From NCBI GenBank assembly GCA_900547955.1, contig URIR01000004.1, positions 29,784 through 93,783 on the forward strand: a stretch of DNA of 64,000 bases, in the 5' to 3' direction. Every line of letters begins with the position of its first letter. Position 1 is the stretch's first letter. The DNA is from an uncultured Eubacteriales bacterium (GTDB lineage Bacteria > Bacillota > Clostridia > Christensenellales > QALW01). A program made the position numbers and the translations under genes. The notes beneath the pieces were generated by a model. That model saw only the letters and a list, made by a program, of their open reading frames with translations. It was not told where the DNA came from and searched no databases. Positions 35,975 through 44,304 of the stretch are shown piece after piece.

Positions 35975-35997
35975 AAGCGCCCTTTCTAAGAGCGCTT
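35975..35997 (-). terminator. Terminator of yloUV
   Basis: A 10-bp stem with one mismatch (AAGCGCCCTT/AAGAGCGCTT) lies 31 bases beyond the yloV stop. On the minus strand it is followed by TATTTTTTTGC. Confidence 0.7.
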
Positions 35998-36027
35998 AAA
36001 AACCATTGCTTATTAAACTAATTAAAG

Positions 36028-37674
36028 TTACTCAACAGACAAAATATAATAGTACAGAGGCTGTCCGCCGTTATGCAGTTCCACATCCGCGCTGTCAAAC
36101 CGCTCCTCCAGGCGCGCTACCAATTCTTCGGCCTGCTGCTCTGAAACATCCGCTCCGTAATAGACGGTAATCAAATCGTTTTCCTTTTCGTCATACATAT
36201 CCTCTACCAGCTCAAAGGCCGTTTGATCAATATCCTTGCCCGAAGCGGCTATTTTACCATTATAAAGGCCGAGAATATCTCCCTCCTTAATAACCTTGTC
36301 TTCCATTTCAGTATCACGAACCGCATAAGTTACCTGCCCCGTTTTTACGCTGTCTATAGCCGAGCACATATTTTCGTAATTCTCCTTAGCCTCATGCTCA
36401 GGATTATATGCCAGCATAGCTACGACTCCCTGCGGAATGCTTTTAGTAGGCACAACGTAAACTTCCTTATCGGTTAATTCATTTACCTGCTGAGCCGCTA
36501 GGATAATATTGGAATTATTAGGCAGAATTATAACCGCTTTAGCCGGCACCTTCTGTACGGCGTTAAAAATATCCTCAGTACTGGGATTCATGGTCTGGCC
36601 GCCGGGTATTATATCTGAAACTCCGATATCCTTAAATATTTCTTCTAAGCCCTTGCCGGCAGCTACGGCTACTATTCCCTGCGGAAGCTGTTCCTCCGCC
36701 TGACGCGCGGCCATAAGCTCGCGGTGCTGAATCACCATATTTTCTATTTTAATGCCGTTAAGCTCCCCAAGCTGAAGCGCATACTGCAAAGCCTTGCCAG
36801 GAGTGTTTGTATGCACATGCACCTTAACAAGATTGGTATCCCCTACAACAACCAGCGAATCGCCTATATTGCCCAGCATTTTCCTCAGCTTATCTATATC
36901 CTTTTCAGTAACAAAATCAAATAGATTCTCAATAAAAAATTCTGTGCAATATGCGAAGGTTATATTTTCTAAATCGTTTTCCGCAGGCCATTCACCTTCA
37001 ACCGCCTGCGTGCTTCCGGAAAAGCTTTCTGCGGCAAATATCTCGTCCGGTATATACTCTCCGTTTATAACCTTCTGATAAGCTGTATAAATAAACAGCA
37101 GCCCCTGTCCGCCAGCGTCCACAACTCCCGCTTTTTTAAGCACGGGAAGCATTTCAGGAGTTTTATTCAGTATAGCTTTTCCGCTGCTGACCATAATATC
37201 CGTCAGCTCATATATATCCCTGCCCGCTCTGGCCGCGTTTACACAAGTCTCGGCTATAACCCTGGCTACTGTTAAAATGGTGCCCTCTTTAGGCTTCATA
37301 ACCGCCTTATACGCCATATCTACTCCGCTGCGCAGGGCCGCCGCCAGCGTATTGCTGTCTATAAGTTCGCATTTTTCCAAAGGCACGGCAAAACCGCGGT
37401 AAAGCTGAGATAAAATAACACCGCTGTTTCCGCGCGCGCCCTTAAGCGCTCCTTTAGCTGCCGCCGCCGAAATATTCTTTACTGATATATCGGTAACCGC
37501 CTGCACTTCCTTAACCACCGATTTCATGGTAAGGGACATATTAGTACCCGTATCCCCGTCAGGCACAGGAAATACGTTAAGGTCGTTAAGCTGCTGTTTA
37601 TTTGCCTCAAGCGCTGCGGCCGCAGCAAGAATACACTCCTTTAATGAAGCGCCGTCTATCTTGTTCTCTTTCAA
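36028..37674 (-). CDS. yloV: DAK2-domain protein YloV (FakA-like)
   Basis: A 548-residue DhaL/DAK2-domain protein of the YloV/FakA family. The N-terminal kinase domain (about 1-200) has the nucleotide/metal motif NVFPVPDGDTGTNMSLTMKS and ARGNSGVILSQLYRGFA. The middle and C-terminal parts match YloV. FakA works with DegV-like FakB to phosphorylate exogenous fatty acids. The gene starts at TTG behind GGAGGAG and follows yloU. In Bacillus the yloUV pair lies near rpmB and recG; here rpmB is opposite and recG is 17 kb away. Confidence 0.9.
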   Translation of the reverse strand: MKENKIDGASLKECILAAAAALEANKQQLNDLNVFPVPDGDTGTNMSLTMKSVVKEVQAVTDISVKNISAAAAKGALKGARGNSGVILSQLYRGFAVPLEKCELIDSNTLAAALRSGVDMAYKAVMKPKEGTILTVARVIAETCVNAARAGRDIYELTDIMVSSGKAILNKTPEMLPVLKKAGVVDAGGQGLLFIYTAYQKVINGEYIPDEIFAAESFSGSTQAVEGEWPAENDLENITFAYCTEFFIENLFDFVTEKDIDKLRKMLGNIGDSLVVVGDTNLVKVHVHTNTPGKALQYALQLGELNGIKIENMVIQHRELMAARQAEEQLPQGIVAVAAGKGLEEIFKDIGVSDIIPGGQTMNPSTEDIFNAVQKVPAKAVIILPNNSNIILAAQQVNELTDKEVYVVPTKSIPQGVVAMLAYNPEHEAKENYENMCSAIDSVKTGQVTYAVRDTEMEDKVIKEGDILGLYNGKIAASGKDIDQTAFELVEDMYDEKENDLITVYYGADVSEQQAEELVARLEERFDSADVELHNGGQPLYYYILSVE

Positions 37675-37701
37675 AGCCTTTCTCCTCCAATCAGCCGCGC
37701 T

Positions 37702-38052
37702 TTAGACGCGAACCCCCTTAATGTACACGTTCACGCCGTCCACTATAAGGCCGGTCATGGATTCGATGCTGTATTTAACAGTACTTATAACGTTATCAGC
37801 TACAGCCACCATTGAAACGCCGTATTCTACAATAACATTTATATCCACCTGCACGTTTTCACCGTCCGAAACAACTTTGATACCCTTGGTAAGGCTTTCA
37901 ATTTTCAGCAGCTCGGCAATACCCTCGGCCGCTCCCTGCGTAGCCATACCAACAATGCCTGCGCACTGCATCGCCGCCAAGCCGGCTATCGTAGCCAAAA
38001 CAGTATCCGCAATAGCTATGCTGCCCAGCTCGTTAGAAGTTTTTATAGCCAT
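37702..38052 (-). CDS. yloU: Asp23/Gls24 family protein YloU
   Basis: A 116-residue Asp23/Gls24 (DUF322) protein. IAIADTVLATIAGLAAMQCAG, the GVKVV-type core (GIKVVSDGENVQVDINVIVEYG) and the C-terminal GVNVYIKGVRV are typical. Family members are cytoplasmic and associate with the membrane or envelope stress. It is coupled with yloV (27 bases apart) and divergent from rpmB. Confidence 0.92.
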   Translation of the reverse strand: MAIKTSNELGSIAIADTVLATIAGLAAMQCAGIVGMATQGAAEGIAELLKIESLTKGIKVVSDGENVQVDINVIVEYGVSMVAVADNVISTVKYSIESMTGLIVDGVNVYIKGVRV

Positions 38053-38203
38053 CTTTGCTTCCTCCAGAATTAAATATAAATATAATTACTCCAGCTATTT
38101 TACTGCAAAACTTAAATAAATGCAAGCAAATACGAAATAAGCTTTTTATAAGGCTCCATCATTATATTATATTAAACTTTTAAGGGTTAATACCAAAAAA
38201 CCC

Positions 38204-38232
38204 TTGCGCAAAAATATAATTAATGATATAGT
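38204..38232 (+). promoter_or_regulatory. Probable promoter of rpmB
   Basis: TTGCGC (38204-38209), 17 bases, TATAGT (38227-38232), 58 bases before the rpmB ATG. A small AAGGGTT/AACCCTT stem overlaps the upstream side. Confidence 0.45.
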
Positions 38233-38290
38233 ATTAACGCTGTTTAAAGATATAAACGTAAGTTTAACATACCCAAAGGAGGTGTGCAAC

Positions 38291-38482
38291 ATGGCAAAAT
38301 ATTGTGAAATATGCAAGAAGGGCGTTATGTCTGGAAATAAGGTCAGCCATTCCAACAGGCATACGCGTACCTATTGGGCTCCTAACGTCCAAAAGGTCAG
38401 CGCTATAATAGACGGACAGAAGCGTCGTGTAACCGTATGCACCAGATGTCTTCGTTCGGGCAAAGTGCAGCGCACAATTTAA
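38291..38482 (+). CDS. rpmB: 50S ribosomal protein L28
   Basis: Ribosomal protein L28 (63 residues). MAKYCEICKKGVMSGNKVSH, SNRHTRTYWAPNVQKV and VTVCTRCLRSGKVQ are characteristic, and the four cysteines (CEIC, CTRC) show the zinc-binding form. The ATG follows AAAGGAGGTG. It is a single gene with promoter and terminator. Confidence 0.97.
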   Translation: MAKYCEICKKGVMSGNKVSHSNRHTRTYWAPNVQKVSAIIDGQKRRVTVCTRCLRSGKVQRTI

Positions 38483-38509
38483 CGCCCTGAGCTTTTGATA
38501 CATTTGGAA

Positions 38510-38544
38510 AAAATTCCGGCCGTGTTTTTTCTGGCCGGAATTTT
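38510..38544 (+). terminator. Terminator of rpmB
   Basis: A perfect 12-bp stem AAAATTCCGGCC/GGCCGGAATTTT with an 11-base loop, ending in a short T-run. Confidence 0.85.
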
Positions 38545-38561
38545 AATTTATATTGTCTTAA

Positions 38562-38590
38562 TTGACATTTCAGTTCTTCAATGATATAAT
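38562..38590 (+). promoter_or_regulatory. Consensus promoter of the trpBA operon
   Basis: Perfect consensus TTGACA (38562-38567), 17 bases, TATAAT (38585-38590). Transcription should begin near 38597, just ahead of the T-box leader. Confidence 0.8.
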
Positions 38591-38596
38591 TATATT

Positions 38597-38895
38597 GTAT
38601 TTAACCGAATAATGCAAACTGTTGAAGCGAAAGTAAAAATAGCAGCGCGCCTGAAGAGAGCCTCGGATTGCTGTGAACGAGGCGGAAAGCGGGTTATATA
38701 AATGGTTCGCTGAGGGCGCGGAGGAAAGGAAGTATCTTAGTATTCCGCGACGTGGAGGCATGCGTCAGTTGCTCGGAATATATTATCGTATTCCGTTAAG
38801 AGTGCATTTTTTCTTAAAATGCAAACCGGGGTGGCACCGCGGATTCAATGTTTATTCGTCCCCGACAGCATTAATGCTGTCGGGGATTTTTTATT
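38597..38895 (+). promoter_or_regulatory. Tryptophan T-box leader with terminator
   Basis: A T-box riboswitch that senses uncharged tRNA. The invariant T-box sequence GGGTGGCACCGCGG is at 38829-38842. Stem I features are seen as AGAGAG (about 38654) and GCTGTGAA (about 38670). The likely specifier is TGG (Trp) at 38703-38705, preceded by AA. The terminator is a 12-bp stem TCCCCGACAGCA/TGCTGTCGGGGA (38859-38886) followed by TTTTTTATTT; pairing of the T-box with tRNA-Trp CCA would form the competing antiterminator. It directly precedes trpB, which agrees with the Trp specifier. Confidence 0.92.
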
Positions 38896-38992
38896 TCTCA
38901 ATGACAGCGAGAACGCTTAACACAAAATGGCTTATGCCCTTTTTTCAGGCAAAAGCCGGCAGAATAAAAAAGCAGGAAGGGAAGAACGCATT

Positions 38993-40183
38993 ATGCCTGA
39001 ACCCAAAGGCAGATTTGGCATTCATGGAGGTCAATATATTCCAGAAGCCCTCATGAACGCAGTTAAAGAACTGGAAGAAGCATATACCTTTTATAAAACA
39101 GACGCCCAATTCCAAACCGAGCTGGAGTATCTTCTAAATGAATATGCCGGAAGGCCCAGTTTGCTGTATTACGCACAAAGGCTTACCCAGGACCTTGGCG
39201 GCGCTAAAATATATCTCAAGCGGGAGGACCTGAATCATACCGGCTCACATAAAATAAATAATGTGCTTGGACAGGCCCTGCTGGCAAAAAAAATGGGCAA
39301 AACCAAATTAATAGCCGAAACGGGAGCGGGCCAGCACGGCGTCGCCACCGCAACCGCCGCGGCGCTTATGGATATGCAATGCGTCATATTTATGGGCGAG
39401 GAGGATATAAAGCGTCAGCTGCTCAACGTATATAAGATGAAGCTGCTGGGCGCTGAAGTAGTCGGAGTCTCAAGCGGCACCGGCACCCTCAAAGACGCGG
39501 TTTCTGTCGCTATGAGCGAATGGACCAGCCATTTAAAGGATACTCACTACTGCCTTGGCTCGGTCATGGGGCCCCACCCATTCCCCACCATCGTAAGAGA
39601 TTTCCAGGCGGTAATCTCTAAGGAAATTAAAAGCCAGATGCTTTCAAAAGAGGGACGGCTGCCCGACGCGGTTTTAGCATGCGTAGGCGGAGGTTCAAAC
39701 GCCATAGGCAGCTTTTATCACTTTATAAATGAAAAAGGCGTGAGGCTTATAGGCTGTGAAGCGGCCGGCAGAGGAATTGACACATTTGAAACGGCGGCGA
39801 CCATAAATACAGGAAGGCTTGGGATTTTTCACGGCATGAAATCCTACTTCTGCCAGGATAAATACGGACAAATCGCTCCTGTATACTCAATTTCGGCCGG
39901 CTTAGACTATCCAGGCATAGGCCCTGAGCACGCATATCTATACGATACCAAACGGGCTGAATATGTCGCTATTACAGACAGCCAGGCGGTAAAAGCCTTT
40001 GAATACCTCTCGAAAATAGAAGGAATAATTCCGGCGATTGAATCGGCTCACGCCCTCGCCTACGCAATGGAGCTGGCTCCTAGAATGCCGAAAGACAAAA
40101 TAATAGTAGTAACAATTTCGGGCCGCGGCGATAAGGATTGTGCAGCTATTGCCCGATACACAGGAGAAGATATATATGAATGA
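38993..40183 (+). CDS. trpB: Tryptophan synthase beta subunit
   Basis: TrpB (396 residues), the PLP enzyme that joins indole and serine to make tryptophan. Catalytic elements are intact: the PLP lysine in HTGSHKINN, the catalytic Glu in AETGAGQHGVATA, the PLP-phosphate loop CVGGGSNAIG, and ISAGLDYPGIGPEH and SGRGDKD. The start ATG at 38993 follows GGAAGGGAAG. The first residues (PEPKGRFGIHGGQYIPEALM) are those of the standard TrpB1 type. The stop overlaps trpA by eight bases. Only trpB and trpA are present; no other trp genes are in the window. Confidence 0.96.
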   Translation: MPEPKGRFGIHGGQYIPEALMNAVKELEEAYTFYKTDAQFQTELEYLLNEYAGRPSLLYYAQRLTQDLGGAKIYLKREDLNHTGSHKINNVLGQALLAKKMGKTKLIAETGAGQHGVATATAAALMDMQCVIFMGEEDIKRQLLNVYKMKLLGAEVVGVSSGTGTLKDAVSVAMSEWTSHLKDTHYCLGSVMGPHPFPTIVRDFQAVISKEIKSQMLSKEGRLPDAVLACVGGGSNAIGSFYHFINEKGVRLIGCEAAGRGIDTFETAATINTGRLGIFHGMKSYFCQDKYGQIAPVYSISAGLDYPGIGPEHAYLYDTKRAEYVAITDSQAVKAFEYLSKIEGIIPAIESAHALAYAMELAPRMPKDKIIVVTISGRGDKDCAAIARYTGEDIYE

Positions 40184-40934
40184 TAAACTCGCAAAAGCGT
40201 TTCAAAATGGAAAAGCAATCATTCCATTTATAACCTGCGGCGACCCAAGCCTCCAGGCCACCGCCGATATTATAAAGGCCGCGTGCCTTAACGGAGCGGA
40301 TATAATAGGGCTGCGCGTGCCTTTTAGCGACCCGGTAGCTGAGAGCGCCTGTATGCAAGCCGCCTCGCACAGAGCCCTTGCCGCCGGAATTACTGCCGAC
40401 ATTATATTTGATTTTGCAGTACAATTAAACAGTCAAATTTCAGCGCCTGTTATATTGATAAGCTACGCCAATACTGTCTTTTCCTACGGAACAGAGCGTT
40501 TTAGCCAAAACTGCGCTCAGGCGGGTATTGACGGCGTCATTCTGCTGGACGTGCCTCTTGAGGAGAGGCAGGAATTCGCCGAAGCATTTCATAAATACAG
40601 CATTTCCCTTATACCAACCGCCGCGCTTATAGAGCAAAAAAGAATAGAAAGGATATGCCAGACAGCCGAAGGATTTATATATTTCAATCAGCCAAGCGAA
40701 GGCGCTTCATCTATTCAGGCCTTCAAGGCCGCTATGTCCCTGCTTCAGGCCAATATTCATATGCCCGTCGCCGTCCAATTAAATCTATCCGTTCCGGAGC
40801 AGGCCGCCGCAGCTAAATATGCCGACGGCATAATACTGGAAACCGCCGCAGGCCAGCTAATTGAGAAATACGGTTCCAAAGCCGCCCCGTATATAGGCAG
40901 ACTTATAGCTGAAATAAAAAAGCAAATAAGCTAA
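40176..40934 (+). CDS. trpA: Tryptophan synthase alpha subunit, catalytically degenerate
   Basis: A 252-residue TrpA homologue (TIM barrel). IPFITCGDPSLQATADIIKA and the LRVPFSDPVAES segment prove the family. Key residues are changed: where TrpA has the catalytic Glu49 (ELGVPFSDP) this protein has Gly45, and Asp60 (ADGP) is Glu56 followed by Ser-Ala. The loop-6 motif GVTG reads SEGAS. The phosphate-binding GFGIS and GSAIV segments read QLNLS and LETAAG. It should therefore be unable to cleave indole-3-glycerol phosphate but could still bind and activate TrpB. The ATG overlaps the trpB stop (ATGAATGA), so the two are co-translated. Confidence 0.88.
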   Translation: MNDKLAKAFQNGKAIIPFITCGDPSLQATADIIKAACLNGADIIGLRVPFSDPVAESACMQAASHRALAAGITADIIFDFAVQLNSQISAPVILISYANTVFSYGTERFSQNCAQAGIDGVILLDVPLEERQEFAEAFHKYSISLIPTAALIEQKRIERICQTAEGFIYFNQPSEGASSIQAFKAAMSLLQANIHMPVAVQLNLSVPEQAAAAKYADGIILETAAGQLIEKYGSKAAPYIGRLIAEIKKQIS

Positions 40935-40954
40935 TAGCTTTTAAGCGCATAATA

Positions 40955-40985
40955 AAAGCTCCGTATTCTAAATATACGGAGCTTT
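40955..40985. terminator. Bidirectional terminator between trpA and queA
   Basis: A perfect 12-bp stem AAAGCTCCGTAT/ATACGGAGCTTT with a seven-base loop sits between the convergent trpA and queA ends. Confidence 0.85.
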
Positions 40986-40987
40986 AT

Positions 40988-42016
40988 CTATATAATAAAC
41001 ATAGCGTCGCCAAAGCTGAAAAAACGATATTTTTTCTCTTTGGCCTCTTCATAGATTGCTAATATTCTTTCTCTGGAGCACAGGGAGCTAACCAGCATTA
41101 AAAGAGTAGACTGAGGAAGATGAAAATTAGTTATTAAGCAGTCCACGCATTTAAATTTATAGCCCGGATAAATAAAAATATCCGTCCAGCCTGACTGCGC
41201 TTTTAATACTCCGTCTTCACCGCATGCAGTTTCCAATACCCGCGTACTGGTTGTGCCTACAGAAATAACCCGGCCTCCCAAGGCTTTAGCCTGATTTATG
41301 CTTTGCGCAGCCTGAGCGCTGAGACAATAGTATTCGCTATGCATTTTATGCTGCGCGACGTCGTTCACTTTAACCGGCCTGAAGGTTCCTAAGCCCACAT
41401 GCAGCAGCACAGGGACAATTATAACTCCCATATCTCTTATTTTATCCAAAAGCTCCGGGGTAAAATGCAGCCCCGCCGTAGGCGCGGCAGCCGAACCCGT
41501 CTCTCTGGAATATACCGTCTGATAGCGCTCCTTATCCTCCAGCCGTTCTGTTATATAAGGCGGAAGCGGCATCTGGCCCAATTCATCCAGAATTTCTTCA
41601 AATATCCCGTCATATATAAATCGTATGAGCCTGCCTCCGTCCGGTAAGCTTTCAAGCACCTCAGCCTGAAGGCGCTCGGAAAAAACAAGCCTCTCGCCCG
41701 GCCGAATACGCCTTCCCGGCCTGGCCAGCGTTTCCCATATATCCTTTTCCCTTCTATTAAGCAGCAGCAGTTCAACTATCCCGCCCGTTTGCTTTTTTCC
41801 CATAAGGCGGGCCGGGAGCACCCTTGTTTCATTTATAACCAGCACATCCCCCGCTTTTAAATATTCGGGCAGATTATAAAAATACCTGTGCTCAACGCTG
41901 TCTGTATTCCTGTTATATACAAGCAGCCTGGAATGGTCGCGCGGTTCAACCGGCGTCTGAGCTATAAATTCTTTGGGCAGCTCGTAATTAAACATATCCG
42001 TACTAAGCTTTTGCAA
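40988..42016 (-). CDS. queA: tRNA preQ1 ribosyltransferase-isomerase
   Basis: QueA (342 residues from TTG at 42016), which transfers and rearranges the ribosyl part of S-adenosylmethionine onto preQ1 in tRNA to form epoxyqueuosine. FNYELPKEFIAQTPVEPRDHSRLLV, the GRAILEA-like VLVINETRVLPARL, APTAGLHFTPELL and LITNFHLPQSTLLMLVS are conserved. The TTG at 42016 lies about nine bases after GAAGG; a TTG at 42022 and an ATG at 41995 are alternatives. It is the last gene of the ruvCAB-queA transcript. Confidence 0.95.
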   Translation of the reverse strand: MQKLSTDMFNYELPKEFIAQTPVEPRDHSRLLVYNRNTDSVEHRYFYNLPEYLKAGDVLVINETRVLPARLMGKKQTGGIVELLLLNRREKDIWETLARPGRRIRPGERLVFSERLQAEVLESLPDGGRLIRFIYDGIFEEILDELGQMPLPPYITERLEDKERYQTVYSRETGSAAAPTAGLHFTPELLDKIRDMGVIIVPVLLHVGLGTFRPVKVNDVAQHKMHSEYYCLSAQAAQSINQAKALGGRVISVGTTSTRVLETACGEDGVLKAQSGWTDIFIYPGYKFKCVDCLITNFHLPQSTLLMLVSSLCSRERILAIYEEAKEKKYRFFSFGDAMFII

Positions 42017-42031
42017 TGTCAAATACCTTCT

Positions 42032-43039
42032 TTACTTTTTCTCCTCATACGGTATGCCCAGATGGGCGTATGCAGCCGGGAGAGCCACTCGTCCTCTTGG
42101 AGTGCGCGCTATAAAGCCAAGCTGAATTAAAAACGGCTCGATAACGTCCTCTATAGTAACATCCTCGTCTCCTGTCGCCGCCGAAAGAGTATCCAAACCA
42201 ACCGGCCCGCCGCGAAATTTATTAATCATGCATTCCAATACCCGTCTATCGTCTGAATCCAAGCCCAGGCCGTCTATTTCCAGCATATCCAGCGCAGCCT
42301 TAGCCACGGGCATGGTTATAACTCCGCCTCCACGCACCTCTGCGTAATCGCGCACCCTCTTTAAAAGACGATTGGCGATTCTCGGCGTCCCGCGGCTTCT
42401 TCTGGCTAATTCCATACAGCCCTCTTTATCCGATTTTATACCCAGAATGCCCGCGCTGCGCTCTACAATTCGAGCCAGCTGCTCAGGACTATACATTTCC
42501 AGGCGGCATATTACGCCGAAACGGTCCCTCAAGGGAGAAGTAAGCATGCCCGCCCGCGTCGTCGCACCCACCAGAGTAAAATGAGGCAGGCTCAATCTAA
42601 TAGAACGGGCGCTCGGCCCTTTACCCACCATAATATCAAGAGCATAATCCTCCATAGCGGGATACAGCACCTCTTCCACGCTGCGGTTAAGCCGATGTAT
42701 TTCATCTATAAAAAGTATATCGTTTTCATTCAGATTTGTCAGAATAGCAGCCAAATCTCCAGGCCGGTCTATAGCCGGGCCGGAGGTGATGCGTATTGAT
42801 ACTCCCATCTCAGAAGCGATAATATTAGCCAGCGTGGTTTTCCCAAGGCCAGGAGGTCCGTAAAGCAAAACATGGTCCAATGCCTCTCCTCTGCTGCGGG
42901 CGGCTGAAATATACATCTGAACAAGCTCTTTAACCTTTTCCTGCCCTATATATTCGTTTAAATGCTTAGGGCGCAGAGAAAATTCCTGTTCCGAATCCTC
43001 TTCCCGAAAAGAAGAAGTAATCAATCTTTCGTCTTCCAT
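42032..43039 (-). CDS. ruvB: Holliday junction helicase RuvB
   Basis: RuvB (335 residues), the AAA+ motor of branch migration. Walker A is YGPPGLGKTTLANIIA, Walker B is DILFIDEIHRLNR, sensor 1 is TLVGATTRAGML, the arginine finger lies in SPLRDRFG, and the C-terminal winged helix includes RTPRGRVALPAAY. Length and motifs are normal. It follows ruvA by 14 bases. Confidence 0.98.
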   Translation of the reverse strand: MEDERLITSSFREEDSEQEFSLRPKHLNEYIGQEKVKELVQMYISAARSRGEALDHVLLYGPPGLGKTTLANIIASEMGVSIRITSGPAIDRPGDLAAILTNLNENDILFIDEIHRLNRSVEEVLYPAMEDYALDIMVGKGPSARSIRLSLPHFTLVGATTRAGMLTSPLRDRFGVICRLEMYSPEQLARIVERSAGILGIKSDKEGCMELARRSRGTPRIANRLLKRVRDYAEVRGGGVITMPVAKAALDMLEIDGLGLDSDDRRVLECMINKFRGGPVGLDTLSAATGDEDVTIEDVIEPFLIQLGFIARTPRGRVALPAAYAHLGIPYEEKK

Positions 43040-43053
43040 GCTTTAAAGCTCCC

Positions 43054-43647
43054 TTACATTTTATCCAAGCCCTTTAAGACAAGGCGTATTATCTCTTCAG
43101 CAGTATCCGCCTTTGCCGAAGCCTCCTTAACCGCCCGAACAGCCTCAGCCTGAGGCAGCCCAAGCGCTACAAGCGCCCCCACCGCCTCATTTACGCACTT
43201 TTCATCCGCGGCCGCGGCCGGCTGAAAATCATTGGAGGGCAATTCCTCGTTATCCACCCGCTCCCGCAGCTCCAGAATAAGCCGCTGCGCAGTTTTCTTT
43301 CCTATTCCCGGCACTCTGGTAAGAGCAGCCGTATCCCCTGTGACCAAGGCTATGGCCAGTTCCTGTACTGAAACTGCCGTAAGCGTCTGTACTGCTATTT
43401 TAGGGCCTATACCGCTTACGCTTACCAGTCGTAAAAACATTCTTTTTTCCTCAGCCGAGGCAAAGCCGTAAAGAGAAATGCCGTCCTCCTTAACAGACTG
43501 ATATACATATATCTTAGCGTTTTCGCCTATCCGGCACATATTCACCGCCGCGCCGGTAGCGGTAATATAATATCCTACTCCCCCGGCCTCCAGCACTATA
43601 TAATCCGACCCAATATCCTCCGCCGTACCTTTTATATACTCATACAT
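43054..43647 (-). CDS. ruvA: Holliday junction DNA-binding protein RuvA
   Basis: RuvA (197 residues from ATG 43647, behind GGGGGAGC). MYEYIKGTAEDIGSDYIVLE starts the OB fold. The two helix-hairpin-helix motifs are SVSGIGPKIAVQTLTAVSV and RVPGIGKKTAQRLILELRE. The C-terminal domain III (about 150-197) contacts RuvB. It recognises four-way junctions and works with RuvB and RuvC, encoded on both sides. Confidence 0.97.
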   Translation of the reverse strand: MYEYIKGTAEDIGSDYIVLEAGGVGYYITATGAAVNMCRIGENAKIYVYQSVKEDGISLYGFASAEEKRMFLRLVSVSGIGPKIAVQTLTAVSVQELAIALVTGDTAALTRVPGIGKKTAQRLILELRERVDNEELPSNDFQPAAAADEKCVNEAVGALVALGLPQAEAVRAVKEASAKADTAEEIIRLVLKGLDKM

Positions 43648-43663
43648 AATATCGCTCCCCCAA

Positions 43664-44155
43664 TTAAATTTTAAACTGCCGGCCCATACGCGCCGAATGC
43701 GCATGACAAATAGCCACGGCAAGAGCATCCGCCGCATCGTCCGGCTTAGGCAATTCCTTAAGCCCAAGATATGTGCTTACCATTATCTGCATCTGCTTTT
43801 TCTCAGCGCGCCCATACCCAACAATGGCCTGCTTTATCTGCAAAGGCGTATATTCGTATAATTCGTCCATTTTTGAGGAGGCGGCAGCCAAAAGCGCGCC
43901 CCGCGCCTGCGCTACCGCTATAGCCGTTTTTACATTCTGATTGAAAAAAAGCTCCTCAACGGCTATTGCATCCGGACTAAACTTATCTATTACCCAGCAA
44001 ACGTCGTTATAAAGATTGCGCAGCCTTACAGGCGTACTCATACCTGCGGGCGTGGAAATAATGCCGAAATCCACAGCGCGGTGCTTATGTCCGTCCGTAT
44101 TTATAATACCATAGCCCAATGTGGCCAAGCCAGGGTCAAAACCCAAAATAATCAT
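43664..44155 (-). CDS. ruvC: Holliday junction resolvase RuvC
   Basis: RuvC (163 residues), the endonuclease that cuts four-way junctions. Its acidic active-site residues are Asp7 in ILGFDPGLATLGYGI, Glu in AIAVEELFFNQN, and the C-terminal DDAADALAVAICH pair. It is the first gene of the ruvC-ruvA-ruvB-queA unit and is divergent from argG. Confidence 0.97.
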   Translation of the reverse strand: MIILGFDPGLATLGYGIINTDGHKHRAVDFGIISTPAGMSTPVRLRNLYNDVCWVIDKFSPDAIAVEELFFNQNVKTAIAVAQARGALLAAASSKMDELYEYTPLQIKQAIVGYGRAEKKQMQIMVSTYLGLKELPKPDDAADALAVAICHAHSARMGRQFKI

Positions 44156-44245
44156 CTATATATTCGTCCTCGGTATTTTCAAGCTACTATATATAATATA
44201 GTATCCTCCGCCTTTAGTCAAATAAAATAAACTTATTAAAAACAG

Positions 44246-44274
44246 TTGCATATTTATGCAGTTTGATGTATAAT
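44246..44274 (+). promoter_or_regulatory. argG promoter with overlapping ARG box
   Basis: TTGCAT (44246-44251) and TATAAT (44269-44274) are 17 bases apart. The palindrome-like TGCATATTTATGCA (44247-44260) covers the -35 and fits the shape of ArgR operators (TGnATnnnnATnCA). Occupancy by ArgR would block RNA polymerase. ArgR itself is encoded at 8.0-8.5 kb. Confidence 0.7.
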
Positions 44275-44304
44275 CCATTAAGATTCAAATGGAGGGATTA
44301 AATT

